This document shows, piece by piece, positions 20,414 to 32,075 of a stretch of 64,000 nucleotides of DNA; within the stretch, counting starts at the first letter, position 1; each line of letters starts with the position of its first letter. Below the pieces are notes generated by a model. That model made no database searches. It was not told the DNA's origin and saw only the letters and a list, made by a program, of their open reading frames with translations. Source of the DNA: Entamoeba invadens IP1 (Eukaryota; Evosea; Mastigamoebida; Endamoebidae). Both the position numbers and the translations under genes were made by a program. The stretch is from the NCBI RefSeq assembly GCF_000330505.1, contig NW_004443767.1, positions 570,409-634,408 on the forward strand, written 5' to 3'.

Positions 20414-21052
20414 ATGCTCTCGACAACTTACATACTGAGTCAAGTGCAAACACTTCAAAATTGTCTTTCAAAGGAGAAAGCAAAAGTAAGTGATTCAAGG
20501 CGCAATGAACTCTACCAAACCGATATGGAGATCATGAAAGTGAAATCACGAGACAATAAGGTCTTAGTTGTTCAATCAGAGTTTTATACACCCGATCCCA
20601 CAGAAATTCGGGTCTTTGTCCATTCCGAGAAAGACCCCTTTACCACAGCGAAGATTGCGGCTAACTCGGGCGAAGTGGATTCAACATTTTATTTGCCTGG
20701 TCAAAATATAGTGATAGACATCTTATACATTTGGAAGGAGAAGGCTGTTTCTGCGATACAAAGCTTAGTCATTGGAGAACAATTACTCGGCTCAACTCGA
20801 GTTGATGTCGAAGGTGACTTTGCAACCTTTGTTTTTGATAGATACGACATTAAAGATGGGTACTATCTGATTGTCTACAAGGCTTCATCTTCGTTGAACA
20901 AAGATGCGTACATCAGGAAATTGAAATTATTAGTAGGGACGGTGAGGTTGGGGATGGAGTTAAATAAGGGGGATTATATCATGAAAGTATTCGACACACC
21001 TTCACCAGATTACAAAACTCCATTTCTCCGAGAGATCGCTTTCACAGTATAA
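20414..21052 (+). CDS. Hypothetical beta-rich protein
   Basis: 212 aa from the ATG at 20414. Residues 5-45 are probably helical or coiled-coil (QVQTLQNCLSKEK...). From about residue 50 to the end the sequence alternates short hydrophobic strands with turns (VLVVQSEFYTP, IRVFVHSE, STFYLPGQNIVIDILYIW, GYYLIVYKASS, GDYIMKVFDTPSPDYKTP, LREIAFTV). The last part resembles the end of an Ig-like or SKICH-like beta sandwich, but I cannot assign a family. No signal peptide or membrane span. It is convergent with the Sec24 gene, 110 bp away. Confidence 0.65.
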   Translation: MLSTTYILSQVQTLQNCLSKEKAKVSDSRRNELYQTDMEIMKVKSRDNKVLVVQSEFYTPDPTEIRVFVHSEKDPFTTAKIAANSGEVDSTFYLPGQNIVIDILYIWKEKAVSAIQSLVIGEQLLGSTRVDVEGDFATFVFDRYDIKDGYYLIVYKASSSLNKDAYIRKLKLLVGTVRLGMELNKGDYIMKVFDTPSPDYKTPFLREIAFTV

Positions 21053-21162
21053 CTAGTTTTCTTGTTTTGTTGTCGTTATGCAGTATTTGATAACACTTCA
21101 AGTCGACGGGATGAGTAAGAATGAAACCAAATATATACTCCAAATTCAAATGACGTCTCTCC

Positions 21163-22999
21163 TCAAAACGAGGCCGTTGGAGCGTATAAAAATTGTACAA
21201 GATAATTGAGAACATACGGGGAGTACCTTTGCAATTGATACATTTCGCTATACATCAAGTCGTTTGTCAGTCCTCCTTGCACCGCCGTGGATGTCATCAA
21301 TGCGTACAAATAAGACGTTAAATCTGTTTTCCCGATATTTTGGATCATGCTATTTCTCCACCCCTCTATTTCGCTTTTAACACCACTCAAATCCTTTTCT
21401 TTCAACAATTTGATAACTTTGAAAATATACCCATTCATCGCAACAGGCAGATTCGGTTGTCTTAACACATCGCTATTAAAATTTGAAGTGTCGATCTCTA
21501 AGTTGATGACTCTTGTTCTTCTAGCTCCATTTGCCAAAGAAAATGAAATGGCCAACTGGAATTTGAGTTGTCTGTAATTTGCATCGCAACCTCCTGATAA
21601 TTCGAAGAGTAATGTGGTGTCCTTTCTCATAACTGAACACGCGTAGTTAGTTGCGGAGCGCTGGAAGAAGTGCCCTCCAACCGTCTCAACTTCTAAGCAA
21701 CTTGGTATCCTCATCCTTAGAGCACACGCATAAGCCGATGGTGTCATTGCGTTGACATCGTTCGTCAAGACCTCGAATTGCGTTTTGTTCGGTTCGTAGA
21801 CTTTAAGAATACCATTGGTAATGTGAGAAACTTCTCCAAGAGTCGCAACATCACAGTAATCGCGCGAGAAGAAAAAGTTATTCACGACAACACCAAGCTC
21901 AGAACATTTAATAGCAATGTCCTGGTAAAACTTAAGTGCCTGGTTGGGTTGAAGATATTCCCTATTTTCTGTATATGTGCTCGACGGGCTAATCAAACGA
22001 TTTGATACACCACACCCCACTGTCCCTTTTGTACCACAAACATCTATCACCGTTCCACCACGATTATTCTGATTGTTATCTTAATTGGAACTATAACTAA
22101 TTTTATTATTAACTATAATATGTGATTACCTCAGCGAAACAGATATAAAAGAAAATAAATGAGTGCTGTATCATATTTATTTTAATATTTAACTATAAAA
22201 GAAACCAGTGAATGATAGTATTATTAATAATAAAGAAACAAGATAAAAAACAAACAAGAAGATCCACAGCTAATTTGAGTGCAGCTCCATAGCAACACCC
22301 CTTTGATAACCCATCTGCGTCGGCAACGATACTTTGAATGTCTTGTAAGCTCTGGAAGAGTGCGTCCAATTTTGCTTTATCGTCAATTGTACAAAACAAA
22401 TTTTTGTAATGAGGAATAACGAGATCCCTCATGTCTTCGTCGATAACGGGCAATACAATCTTACTGAAACTTTCTCCAAACTTGTAGCACGTGACTGATG
22501 TATTATAAGTGATGACCGCGAAATAAGCGTATTGCCTCATATTTTGGTCGACATAATTTTTGAGTGCGTTGATCATATAGAGGTAGTCATTGCTCTGAGC
22601 GAAGGTGAGAGACGTGTCGATTAAAATGATTGTTTGAAGGAGTTTTGGTGTTGGAGGTTGGTACTCGAAGTCATAGACGTCGTCGACTAATTCCGGGAAT
22701 GACCCGACCCCATCCCTTTCCATGTATTTATATCTCAAGTAAAACTTCTCATTTGGTTGTCTGCAATACCCACATATGTATTTCCCTCCAAGTCTCGTCC
22801 ACGTCATTTGTTTACTCATGAAAGCTCTACACATTGAACACCGTGGCATTTCTTGAATCGTATTAAAAGAGACTACCGGAACGGGAATGTTGTTGTTATC
22901 TGCAAAAGGCGTCACTTGAATCACCTTTGGAAAACCAGTCGCATCTTTAGTAGGAGAGGAGTTGAAATAGCGAGAACTGAACGAAATGTAGGGATTCAT
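21163..22999 (-). CDS. SEC24: Sec24-like COPII coat protein, short form (two exons)
   Basis: Exon 1 runs 22999-22256 and exon 2 22068-21163 (minus), joined at a 187-bp phase-0 intron, giving about 549 aa. The ATG at 22999 follows a TTG that was rejected. Domains: zinc finger RCSMCRAF...CGYCRQPN (about residues 50-80), trunk starting TIILIDTS, continuing across the splice as LAVDLL-NNRGGTVIDVCG, then beta-sandwich and part of the helical domain. Sec24 binds cargo signals in the inner COPII coat with Sec23 at ER exit sites. The protein stops soon after the helical segment (YSPYVLNYLVQFLY), so the gelsolin-like domain and the long N-terminus of typical Sec24 are missing. A missed 3' exon is possible, but only 110 bp separate it from the next gene. 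Confidence 0.85.
22069..22255 (-). other. Intron of the Sec24-like gene
   Basis: GTTTGT donor, ATCAG acceptor on the minus strand, 187 bp, phase 0. This is the only acceptor tested that avoids stops and restores the trunk motif LL-NNRGG. Confidence 0.7.
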
Positions 23000-23309
23000 C
23001 GTATTGGATAATTCCAAGTTCAAAGAAATCTTATATTCTAAAAGACCAACTAATAAATATAAAAAAGAATAATAATTGATGTAAGACTTATTTCAAGCAA
23101 ATAATCGGGAAATTACTTATACTAATAATAAAAGGGTTTTTACTATTAGATATAATAAAAATATCTAGTTTGAAATGGTTACTATTTGAAATTTGTTTGC
23201 ATTTGCCAAAAATACAAATAACTATTTATTATAGTATAAATAGTATAACATATTAGTTATGGTCATATAGTTCATTGAAGCTAAAAAAGAACTTGATAAT
23301 CCAAAGTAG
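23000..23309. other. Divergent promoter region
   Basis: About 310 bp of AT-rich DNA between the Sec24-like and PCI genes; both promoters must lie here. No repeat or RNA gene seen. Confidence 0.6.
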
Positions 23310-24250
23310 ATGACTGATATACAAGAGTTGATAACTGGGTTGAAGGAGTGCATGAATTACGACGTCGACGACACCGCAGTTATTGGCGACTGTATTAACA
23401 TCATTAGAATGATATCAAAAAAGATTGTATCGATATATAGAGAGCATGACGATGATCTTATGAGCCAAATTTCGGATATAATGACGGTGTTTGTCAATTC
23501 TCATATTCAAAGCGATGGTAATAACATTTTAGAGTGATTGGAAAAATGGCATCCCGCCTGACTGTCGTTTTAGGATACATCCTTTGCATCTTGTATCACT
23601 TAAAACGATATGGCGATGCGTTAAATGTCGTAGAGGTGTTAATGGAGTCCAAACCGCTGAACTTTTCTGTTTTTATCAAAGCGAGTGACTCGGCGATGTA
23701 TGGGTATTACTACGGAAAATTATTGATTGTTAATAGCAGATACCAAAATGCCGCTGAAAGCTTCGAGCGGGCGTATATGTGTGCGTCTCCCAACTTTCAG
23801 GAAGTGATATTAATGTATTTGGTTCCGTTACAGTTACGACGGGGGAAGTATGTTCCACGAGACTTACTTGAGAAAGTGAATAACGTCCTGTTACTCGAGT
23901 TGTGTGATGTAGTGAGTTGTGGAGATGTGTATAATTATGAACAATTACTCAAGGAGAACGGAAGTGCGTTGCTTTCAGTAGGATTGTACCCACTTTACAA
24001 TTCCCTTCGTATTGTCGTCTACCGCAATTTACTCGACTTCGTCTTCAGAACAAAAAAAGTGACCAAAATGCATTTGGAACTCTTCGTCAAAGCAGTCCAA
24101 GCAACGGGTGAAAAAGAATGCGATTTGATTACAGTCCAGAATATGATCACTAATATGGCTTCAGACAAAATATTGAAAGGTGCAGTTTACATTGGAATGA
24201 AGGCAATGGCTGCTGCTCCTTGTGATACTCTTACTTATTACCAATTCTAA
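23310..24250 (+). CDS. PCI-domain protein, PCID2/Thp1-like (TREX-2), two exons
   Basis: Exons 23310-23488 and 23533-24250 join across a 44-bp phase-2 intron into 298 aa; without splicing the frame breaks. The protein follows the PCID2/Thp1/CSN12 family: YYYGKLLIVNSRYQNAAESF (TPR-like helices), ILMYLVPLQLRRGK, YEQLLKENGSALLSVGLYPL, VYRNLLDFVF, then a winged-helix PCI end (CDLITVQNMITNMASDKILK, then GAVYIGMKAM). In other eukaryotes PCID2/Thp1 binds Sac3/GANP and Sem1 in TREX-2, linking transcription to mRNA export. CSN12-like function is an alternative. It is shorter than human PCID2 (about 400 aa), mainly at the N-terminus. Confidence 0.82.
23489..23532 (+). other. Intron of the PCI gene
   Basis: GTTTGT donor and TTTTAG acceptor, 44 bp, phase 2. 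Removes the frame break between the two halves. Confidence 0.85.
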
Positions 24251-25113
24251 GTCGTTTTACTATACTTTATTGTTTTTTCTTATTAATATAATAGACTTAT
24301 TTCTTTTAGTATAACTATAGATAAATTTATTAATAAATTTATTATATATAATATAATACAGTTTTTTTAATTTAAAGAAGTTGTACTATAAATATTAATA
24401 AATAAATGAAAAATTAAATAATTATTTTAATTGACAATGCTATTTTTAAACAAACATATGAAGCGATCACAATAATTATGATAAACTATATATTTGTATT
24501 CAAATGTTTTTTTTTATAATTGTTAAATTATAATTAATTATCGGCGGTTTAGAGCAAATGTAAAGGAATTATATTAAAAGTAATTCCAAAAAAGATCAAC
24601 CCAGATTAAAAATATATAAATAAACCATATAGGGTTTTTTCAAACCATCTGTGCCTCTTCAAATAATAAAAAATCAATCAATATAAATACACAATAAAAA
24701 CATGAACTTTTTACACTTAAAAATAAACGCCCTGGAATTATCAAAAAAAATGGTTTTATTCTCCCAAAAATATTTATTCAAAAAAGATCCACTCGTTTAC
24801 AGTTTTGCGTCAAACCATCGTATTGTTCAACACATTATTTTAAGAACAATCCATTGTTTTAAAACAAATTTCCAAATAAAAAATGAGATAACATCCCGTG
24901 TTTTTCATGGAAAATATAGCCGAAATATCGAGAGTATTCCAATCAAGCAGACACTAAATATATAAAGGAGAAAATATAAACATTTGAGAATAGTACTTCA
25001 AATTATAAAGAACCATATTTCCAGTAAGCCAAGAGTATTTTTAAATTGAACCAAAAATAATTCTTTAAGAGAAACTCGAAAAGCAAAACTTGAAAAGCTA
25101 GTTTGACTAAGCA
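24251..25113. other. AT-rich intergenic DNA
   Basis: An 87-codon ATG ORF at 24702-24965 has no domain and a composition like the flanking spacer, so it is not called. Nothing else seen. Confidence 0.5.
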
Positions 25114-25746
25114 ATGAGTCACTTCACGTTGGTCATGTTAGGAGGTGGAGCCGTTGGGAAGTCTGCCATCACCGTCCAGTTAGTCTCTGGTGTATTTGTC
25201 CAAATGTATAACCCTACTATAGAAGACTCATTCAACACTACCATCGACGTTGATGGCGAGATGGTGTCACTCAATGTGGTTTGTATTTGCGTTTCAGTAC
25301 TTTCATCATATATTAATCAATAGGTGGACACAGCAGGACAAGAAGAATACTCCTCACTAAGAGATCAATACATGAGAAGTGGTGATGGGTTTGTCATTGT
25401 ATACTCGATCATATCAACAACATCATTTTTGGAAGTGGGCGGAATTCGAGACCAACTCTATCGAGTACTCGAGAAAGACCCGGGCGAACACATTTGTATG
25501 GTGATTTGTGGGAACAAATGCGACATGGAGTCGGACCGACAAGTCAATACAGCGGAGGTGAAAAGTATTGCCGACGAGTGGGGGTGTGGCTTCTTCGAAA
25601 CTTCTGCAAAAGAGCGTATTAATATATTAGAATCGTTTCAACAACTCGTCAGAGACGTTAAAAAGTGGAACAAGCCCCCTGAACAACCCACAGAGGGAGC
25701 TGCTAATTCAAAAGCACCAAAGAAAAAGGGCTGCTCTCTATTTTAA
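25114..25746 (+). CDS. Ras/Rap-family GTPase (two exons)
   Basis: Exons 25114-25278 and 25324-25746 join across a 45-bp phase-0 intron to give 195 aa. Motifs in order: P-loop GGGAVGKSA (residues 10-18), effector loop YNPTIEDSF close to the Ras/Rap YDPTIEDSY, VDTAGQEEY across the splice, YMRSGDGF, GNKCDM, ETSAK. The tail is Lys-rich and ends CSLF, a CAAX box likely geranylgeranylated or farnesylated. Catalytic Gln in DTAGQE is present. Rap or Ras cannot be separated with confidence. Membrane-bound molecular switch, effectors unknown. Confidence 0.92.
25279..25323 (+). other. Intron of the Ras/Rap gene
   Basis: GTTTGT donor, AATAG acceptor, 45 bp, phase 0; joins SLNV to VDTAGQEEY. Confidence 0.9.
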
Positions 25747-26378
25747 TTGTTGTGTGATAATTCAAAGTTTTCGGCGTTTTTAAGTATTTTCTGAATTACT
25801 TATAAGATATGATCATGTTATCTGATTTTTTAATAAGAATAAACAAAGAAAATTATCAAATAGTACAATTCTATTGAGAAACGAAATGTATGGTTTTTGT
25901 CTAGATTTGGATTCAGAATTGTTGTTGAAATGGTGTGGAAAAACAAGTGAAATGGAATTGAATAATTTGGAAAAGATTTGTGGAGAATTATTTTTGAATA
26001 GAACTTTATGATTTACAAATGGTTTGTTATTCATTATGAAAATCAAAAATAAATAACTACAAAAGTTATTAAAGTTTAATTATATTTATATGGATATATT
26101 AACTATTGAATTTACTAATTTTGATTAGAAGATATTAATAGTTTAAAAAAACGAATTTGAATAAAATAATTCAAAAAAAAAATTGTAAATTATAAAAAGT
26201 AATTATTAACTTTATAGTATAAAATAGTATAATGATTATTTAATTAATTAATAAAAAGTATTAATATTAATAAGAAATAAAACTTTTAAATTTAGTATAT
26301 TTTACTAATAAATATTTATAACATTTTAATAGTAAAAAGGTATAATAGCGAAAATTAACAGGACAACAGGGCACTGGC
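25747..26378. other. AT-rich intergenic DNA
   Basis: Shared 3' region of two convergent genes. No gene or structured repeat is seen. Confidence 0.6.
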
Positions 26379-26633
26379 TTATTTCTTCACTCTGAATTTG
26401 CACTGTTGGGTAAGTTTTAATTTACCTCCGGTTGGAGTACCAAGAACGATGCCACACTTTGGGCATTGGATTTCTCTTTCTGCGTGGGAGAAGGTGGTGG
26501 TAGTGGTTGAACATTTTGGGCATTTCACATCCATGAAATAACTGTTTGGAGTTTGCACGAGTCTTTTCAATTTGTGGGTTCTCTTCTGGGACTCAGCAGA
26601 TGGGTTCAACAAGTCGACTTCGATCAATGGCAT
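26379..26633 (-). CDS. RPS27: 40S ribosomal protein S27 (eS27)
   Basis: 84 aa with ATG at 26633. The family signature is complete: [11 protein letters not shown] start, [20 protein letters not shown], then a C4 zinc ribbon [14 protein letters not shown]...CPKCG with GGKLKLTQ(Q)C and a basic end. It is a zinc-binding protein of the small ribosomal subunit. Length equals that of other eukaryotes (about 82-86 aa). Single exon. Confidence 0.96.
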   Translation of the reverse strand: MPLIEVDLLNPSAESQKRTHKLKRLVQTPNSYFMDVKCPKCSTTTTTFSHAEREIQCPKCGIVLGTPTGGKLKLTQQCKFRVKK

Positions 26634-27594
26634 CGCTCTTGTGAATTACACTTTACTAGATCAGGGTTTTCATGTCTATTGGAGGGGTTTACTAGTTTTT
26701 ACTATATTGTTACTAATGAATATAATAACTTTTTATTCTTCTTAACCCTTTATTATTTCTATGTTGTTTCGGGTTTTTAATAGAATTAATAGTTATTAAT
26801 TTATTTAATATATTTAAATAATAAAAAAGATTATTATTATATCTAATTAAAATTTTACTTTTTAATTGTATTATAGTAAAAAATAATTAATTAAAGTTAA
26901 ACTTGTAGTTTGTTGATATATTATTAATATAGTATAATTTGTTTAAAAATATAATTATTTCAATTTATCATTATAAACAATTTAATATATTATTTGTACT
27001 AATTCAAATGATCATGAACAAAATATAAAAATACATAAAAACTTATAGAGTAGATTTATTTGGTCGTCAAAACAACCTTATATTATTAATATATTAATAT
27101 GTGAACTAAACAAAAAACATTCATTTGTTTTTCATTATAATGTTTTTTATTTATTTAAATTTCACAACAATGAAAAATGAAATATGTCACAGAAACCATT
27201 GTCTTCGAATAGATTGCAGTCAATAATAAATAATAACCCCATATCCATTTCTTTTTTGGCATTATTTGGAGTTGTGTTGCCCCTTTGAAAAAAACGCAGA
27301 AGTGGCACAATTCCGAAATTAAATTAATAAAAAACACAATGATCACCCCACTCCAATTCAAAATTGTTCATAAGTATAATAAAACGACAATAAGCTTTAA
27401 TAAGTCAAAAGAAAAGAAAATCCCTTTTGAGTAAAGAATCTTTTAACCAATAATTAACACTGACAAAGAAGAACTAAGTTACAAAAAAACACACTCTCCT
27501 TCTATTTAAAAACAAGTCTTTCTTTTCTGATAAATACTCAATTATTTCAGGACAACGGATCTTTATATTTGAAAACCACTTCTGCTCGATTGCT
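26634..27594. other. AT-rich intergenic DNA
   Basis: Divergent spacer between eS27 and the RhoGAP gene. No ORF above background. A somewhat GC-richer block at about 27180-27360 has no recognisable content. Confidence 0.55.
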
Positions 27595-29124
27595 ATGAAG
27601 GGACACACACTCCACCACTTCAGCTTTTTAGAGAAGAAACAGAGCAAGCCAATAACAGTGGTCCAGCCTCAAAATCATCGGGTTAGTGAACCACTTATTT
27701 CTCAATCACCAACTCACTCCCAACAACAAACAATCCCATCAACCCTTCATCAAAAGCAAGAAATCGTCGTCATTCCTCGTCGAAGCTTTTCAAGCCCAAA
27801 ACAGACTTCTGGTCTTCGACAAGAATTTCCGTCAGCACCACAAACTCCTATTCCCGACACTCCCGCAACAACAGACCAAAAAGTCACAAGGAAAAGACGG
27901 ATGTCATGGAGCTCAAAGAACCCCGCCGAGCAACGGAGGTCACTCACGTTTCTCGCGCAAGACGACGAGAGTCTAGCGATGTTTAAAGACAAGGAGTTGC
28001 AGGTTGTAGTGAAGAAAGAGGAACGAAAACATCAACTCCGGACAACGACCGACTTGCGGAAGAAAGTAAAGATCATATTTGACTTCCAGTGTTACAAACA
28101 GCACATCGTAACAACTATCACCGCTCATTTATCAACCACACTCGGACACAAAACAGAGAGTTTCATGAAACATTACAGCGAGAAACGGAAGTTCGAGGAA
28201 GTGGACTTAAAGGACTTTTCGGGACATCCCCTCGACGGCAAATTATTGTTTCAGGAGTTACTCCTCAAGAACGTGTTCTGTGTGTTTATCTGCACACGGG
28301 GGAATCCTTTCACATCACCAAAAGTATACCCAAGCGTCTTACTCATCAACTCGAAAAAGGCTATTCCCCAAGTCGTCTTCAATTTGTGCTGGTGGATATA
28401 CACTTTTGGAAATCGGACTGAGGGTATTTTTAGGGTTTCTGGGAAGGGGGAGTCAACAAAAAAGAAGGCGGAAAAATGTGTGTTGTGCGACACGTCTTTT
28501 TTATATTCACTGAAGAGTCAAACAAATGAAATTCACAATGTTGTTGGGACCCTCAAAATGTATTTAAGAGAGTACACGAGTGGTCTTGTGGACTTCACAA
28601 AAATCAATCAAATATCGCGACAGAAAAATCAGGTGATGTACGTCATTAAGGCGTTAGAAGAAACTCAAACGGAGGATGTCATTTGTTTAGGTTTGTTGTA
28701 TGGACTAATTATGAGACTCATTAAATATGAAAATATTCACAAGATGTCATTAAAGAACTTTGCGATGATATTAGGCCCTTTAGTCATCCACTCTGTACCC
28801 GGTTCTAACCCTTTAAACGTGACTTTGGTACAGCTTGACTTTAGTATGGTGTTAGCGAAGAATTATGAACCAATTATGAGTGTCTTTGGTCTTACAAATC
28901 CATTCATGGAATTACCTGAATTGAACCAAGACAAAGAAAAGAACTTCAAGAAGGTAATGCATTCACTCGACATGATTCGGTCGCTTTCATTGCAAACGCC
29001 AGCTGAATGTGAACGGCTGAAGGAGCAACTCAAAAACCAAGACACACTCAATTTCCTCAAAACAGTTAACAAAGAAATTTTGGTTGATGTGATATCGACC
29101 ATCATCGACTGTTTGGACTTTTAA
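27595..29124 (+). CDS. RhoGAP-domain protein
   Basis: 509 aa from the ATG at 27595. Residues 1-125 are Gln/Ser/Pro/Thr-rich and probably disordered. About 150-235 forms a small folded region of unknown type. The RhoGAP domain spans about 245-440: PSVLLINSKKAIPQVVFNLC, then TEGIFRVSGKGESTK with the expected Arg finger (GIFRVSG), LKMYLREYTSGLVDF, and KMSLKNFAMILGPLVIHSVP. A C-terminal helical segment follows. RhoGAPs stimulate GTP hydrolysis by Rho/Rac proteins; the Arg finger is present, so activity is expected. Entamoeba encodes many such regulators of actin-driven motility. Target GTPase unknown. Confidence 0.88.
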   Translation: MKGHTLHHFSFLEKKQSKPITVVQPQNHRVSEPLISQSPTHSQQQTIPSTLHQKQEIVVIPRRSFSSPKQTSGLRQEFPSAPQTPIPDTPATTDQKVTRKRRMSWSSKNPAEQRRSLTFLAQDDESLAMFKDKELQVVVKKEERKHQLRTTTDLRKKVKIIFDFQCYKQHIVTTITAHLSTTLGHKTESFMKHYSEKRKFEEVDLKDFSGHPLDGKLLFQELLLKNVFCVFICTRGNPFTSPKVYPSVLLINSKKAIPQVVFNLCWWIYTFGNRTEGIFRVSGKGESTKKKAEKCVLCDTSFLYSLKSQTNEIHNVVGTLKMYLREYTSGLVDFTKINQISRQKNQVMYVIKALEETQTEDVICLGLLYGLIMRLIKYENIHKMSLKNFAMILGPLVIHSVPGSNPLNVTLVQLDFSMVLAKNYEPIMSVFGLTNPFMELPELNQDKEKNFKKVMHSLDMIRSLSLQTPAECERLKEQLKNQDTLNFLKTVNKEILVDVISTIIDCLDF

Positions 29125-29310
29125 CTTGTACGATGAAAATTGGAATACAGTTGAGTGCGCTCGAGCACTATGTTTATAAATTTTTATACTATTCTCGTTG
29201 TGTTCTTTCACTCAATGCCGAATAACAATAATAAAACACAAACAATAAATAAACACTATTTTCTCGCCTTTTTTCAACACAAGTGAGGTGCGACGATTGT
29301 AAAGTAGTCG

Positions 29311-30075
29311 TTATACCCCCGCAAGTTTCTTCAATTTTTCAACACGATGAATGATCGTTGGAGTTGAGAATGATCTCGTCTGTGGGATTAAGAAATTGGA
29401 TAACGCAATGAACGACTCGTCTCTCCCAAATAACTTTGATATTCGACTCTTCTTTTTGTCTTGTTCCTTCTTCTTGTTTGTCATGAGTCGTTTATCAATT
29501 GTATCGGGCGATATCCGTTCACCCATTTTCTGTTTTAATAAATCACTCTTTATGACATTTTTCCCGTTCTGTCGCGCTTGGTCGGCGTTGTCGGAAACGA
29601 GAAACGGCGATATCTTCTCGAGGGAATTCTGCCGGCCAGTCAACTTCGCCAATTTTTGTTCCTTTTTGTTTTCGATTTGTTTCCGTTGCATGAGGCGCGA
29701 GACTTCATTCATTTCTTCAATCGACGAACTTTTCATTTCTTCGTCAGACTTCATTGTCTTTGATAAAGAATGGAGTTGTGGTGTTTTAAAACTCTTTTCT
29801 ATTTTTTCGACTTTCTCTTCTTTCTTGACTTTCGTTGGTTTTGTGTCGTGGGAAATATCATCGGGTAGATTTGGTTCGTCCTCTAAATCAAAAAAAAGAC
29901 CGATGTTTGTTTCAGACGAATCATTCCCCCATCCTTCCATCGCATACGTTTCAAAAACTTCCTTGTCGTCAAATGGAGTTGCTGCGTTGCTTGTTAGTGA
30001 TTTCTTGAAGTTAACATAAGACTCGGATTCGGAGTCCTCTGTGTACGAAATGGTGCTTGACCGTGAATCAGCCAT
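29311..30075 (-). CDS. Hypothetical charged low-complexity protein
   Basis: 254 aa with ATG at 30075. N-terminal third is acidic and Ser-rich (SESESYVNF...), the middle is Lys/Glu-rich with coiled-coil potential (residues about 85-165), and the C-terminal 90 residues are basic, ending with SFIALSNFLIPQTRSF and a helical tail. No known domain. It is convergent with the RhoGAP gene, 186 bp apart. Codon usage is that of a real gene. The Ser-rich basic tail could be a phosphoregulated or cytoskeleton-binding part, but that is speculation. Confidence 0.65.
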   Translation of the reverse strand: MADSRSSTISYTEDSESESYVNFKKSLTSNAATPFDDKEVFETYAMEGWGNDSSETNIGLFFDLEDEPNLPDDISHDTKPTKVKKEEKVEKIEKSFKTPQLHSLSKTMKSDEEMKSSSIEEMNEVSRLMQRKQIENKKEQKLAKLTGRQNSLEKISPFLVSDNADQARQNGKNVIKSDLLKQKMGERISPDTIDKRLMTNKKKEQDKKKSRISKLFGRDESFIALSNFLIPQTRSFSTPTIIHRVEKLKKLAGV

Positions 30076-32075
30076 CTATCTGATAGTTCTATTTTGTGTT
30101 ATTTTTATTTATCTTTGATGTATATTTCCCAGTATATTTGGCTTTTGAATCGGGACAATCCCACCATTGTTTGAAATATTTTTGATTGAGTGAATTACTG
30201 CTTTTTTTCTATTTTGGTTCATTCAATTGAATTTTAATTAATTTATTTGACTAATAAGGAGTTTATGGTCAATTGTGGGCGCATTTGCAACACTCAGCAA
30301 GAAAAACTGGTTGGTTTGAAATGTTTTTTTTGAGAAAAATAAAAATAGATTTCATCATTTTGGGGAAAAACGGCAAAATTGGCAATTGAACAACAAATAA
30401 CGTATTTGTTTAGAACTAGCGGTTTAGCTATTAAATAAGAGAATAAGAAAAAATGGTTTGCTGAACAAAAAAATAACATACTTATTCTGTTATGCCGTGC
30501 CTTTTTTTTTAATACAAACCTATATTTTGTGGACTAAAAAAACAGTGAAAATTAAAAATGGCAAAAACAATATTACAATTATTAACAAAAAAAAATCAAA
30601 AAACAAAAGAGAATTACTATTTTTATGTAAAAAGAAGGCGATATTGCGGAAATAAAATGTTATCTGTTCAGGGTAGTGTGTTCCTACAATAGAACAAACG
30701 GATTTTTTAATAAGTTTTTTTTATTTCGTAGAGATTATTCGAAGTGTTGGGTTTATTTGTGATTCACTTCTTTGTTTAAAAAAGTAAATAATAATGAATA
30801 AGTATTATTCAGTTAGTTTCCAAGATATTTGCCATTTAAATATCAACACAATTAAGTTGAAATATCAATCTATTTTTGCGTTTCACTAAAATGGTTTTGG
30901 AATTAATAAAAATAAATATAATGATTAACAATAATAAAAATATTATTATTTATACAATACAAATATTAAAAATAAAACTATTAATAATAGGAAATCTACA
31001 TAAAAATGGTTTTTTAACATTTGTTTTTTTGCCGAAAAAATACAATATTTTTTGTATGATTTTTATAATTAGAATTTAAATACTCTTATAATATTGAAAT
31101 ATCATAATATGTATAACTTATTATTTTAATAAAAAAACCAAAAATATATTAAAATTTAATTAATTTATTTCTAATATACTTTGTCTTTTTAAATATATTT
31201 GTTATTTTATATATAGTTTTTTTACTTGATTTAATTTAAAAAAATGAAAAATAAATAATAATATAACTATAATAAATTAAATAGTAATAATTATATACTT
31301 TTTTTATACAAGTTAATAATATATATAAATAGATAAAAGAAGTGTCATAAGTTAATTTAATTTATTTATAAAAATCCAAAATTATTATTGTATATGTAGT
31401 TTATTTTTAATTATTAAATTAAAAATAATTTAATATTTGTTTGCATGTTCATTATTGCTTTAAAATATTTAAACATATAGTTAAGTTTTATTAAAATAAA
31501 AATAATAAATTGTTTATTTTTTTTAAATTAATTAATTTTAGTTTTTCAAATTAAAAAGTGATAAAAAAACATTTTTTAGATTAAATAATATTAATAGAAA
31601 TGATATTTTTTGATGATTTCAAAATAAATAATTTTTTTGTGGAGAAAATGAGGATTGTTTTAGGTAGTTAAAACAAACTGGTATCAGTTTATATAGTGCT
31701 TTAAGCATAATAACTTTCACTTTCAATGCAACTTGTATCTATTTGATGTGTTTAACACCAGTATTATTTTTTTTCAAATATCAAGAATACACCAACCTTG
31801 TTATTTAAGAAAAACTACTTTTATATAGAGACCTTATGAACTTGAAGTGAGTAGATGAAACTATAAAGTTTAAGATTTGCAAAGTGTTTTAGACACATTA
31901 TTATCAACGAACATGTATAAGATCAGCATAGCATATATCTGGATAATTATTTGGATTCAAACTTATCCAAAATTTGATTATCTGGAACAATTAATTTCTT
32001 CCATAATGAATTACTTTTGAGTTTCAATTCGATTTTTTCCTTTAAAATACATAATAAACTAATCACATAACCTTA
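30076..32075. other. 2-kb AT-rich intergenic region
   Basis: The longest gene-free stretch in the window. Most is A/T homopolymer-rich with chance ORFs below 70 codons of Lys/Asn/Ile/Phe composition. The last 400 bp before 32076 are less biased and probably hold the promoter of the next gene. Confidence 0.55.

Noticed and set aside
24702..24965. 87-codon ORF with ATG
   Set aside because: Lys/Ile/Phe-rich as expected from AT-rich spacer, no domain, no spliced extension found.
29351..30019. 222-codon plus-strand ORF
   Set aside because: Antisense shadow of the charged protein at 29311-30075; its Ser/Phe composition is the mirror of Glu/Lys codons.
30876..31079. 67-codon Ile/Asn-rich ORF
   Set aside because: Typical chance ORF of near-pure AT sequence.
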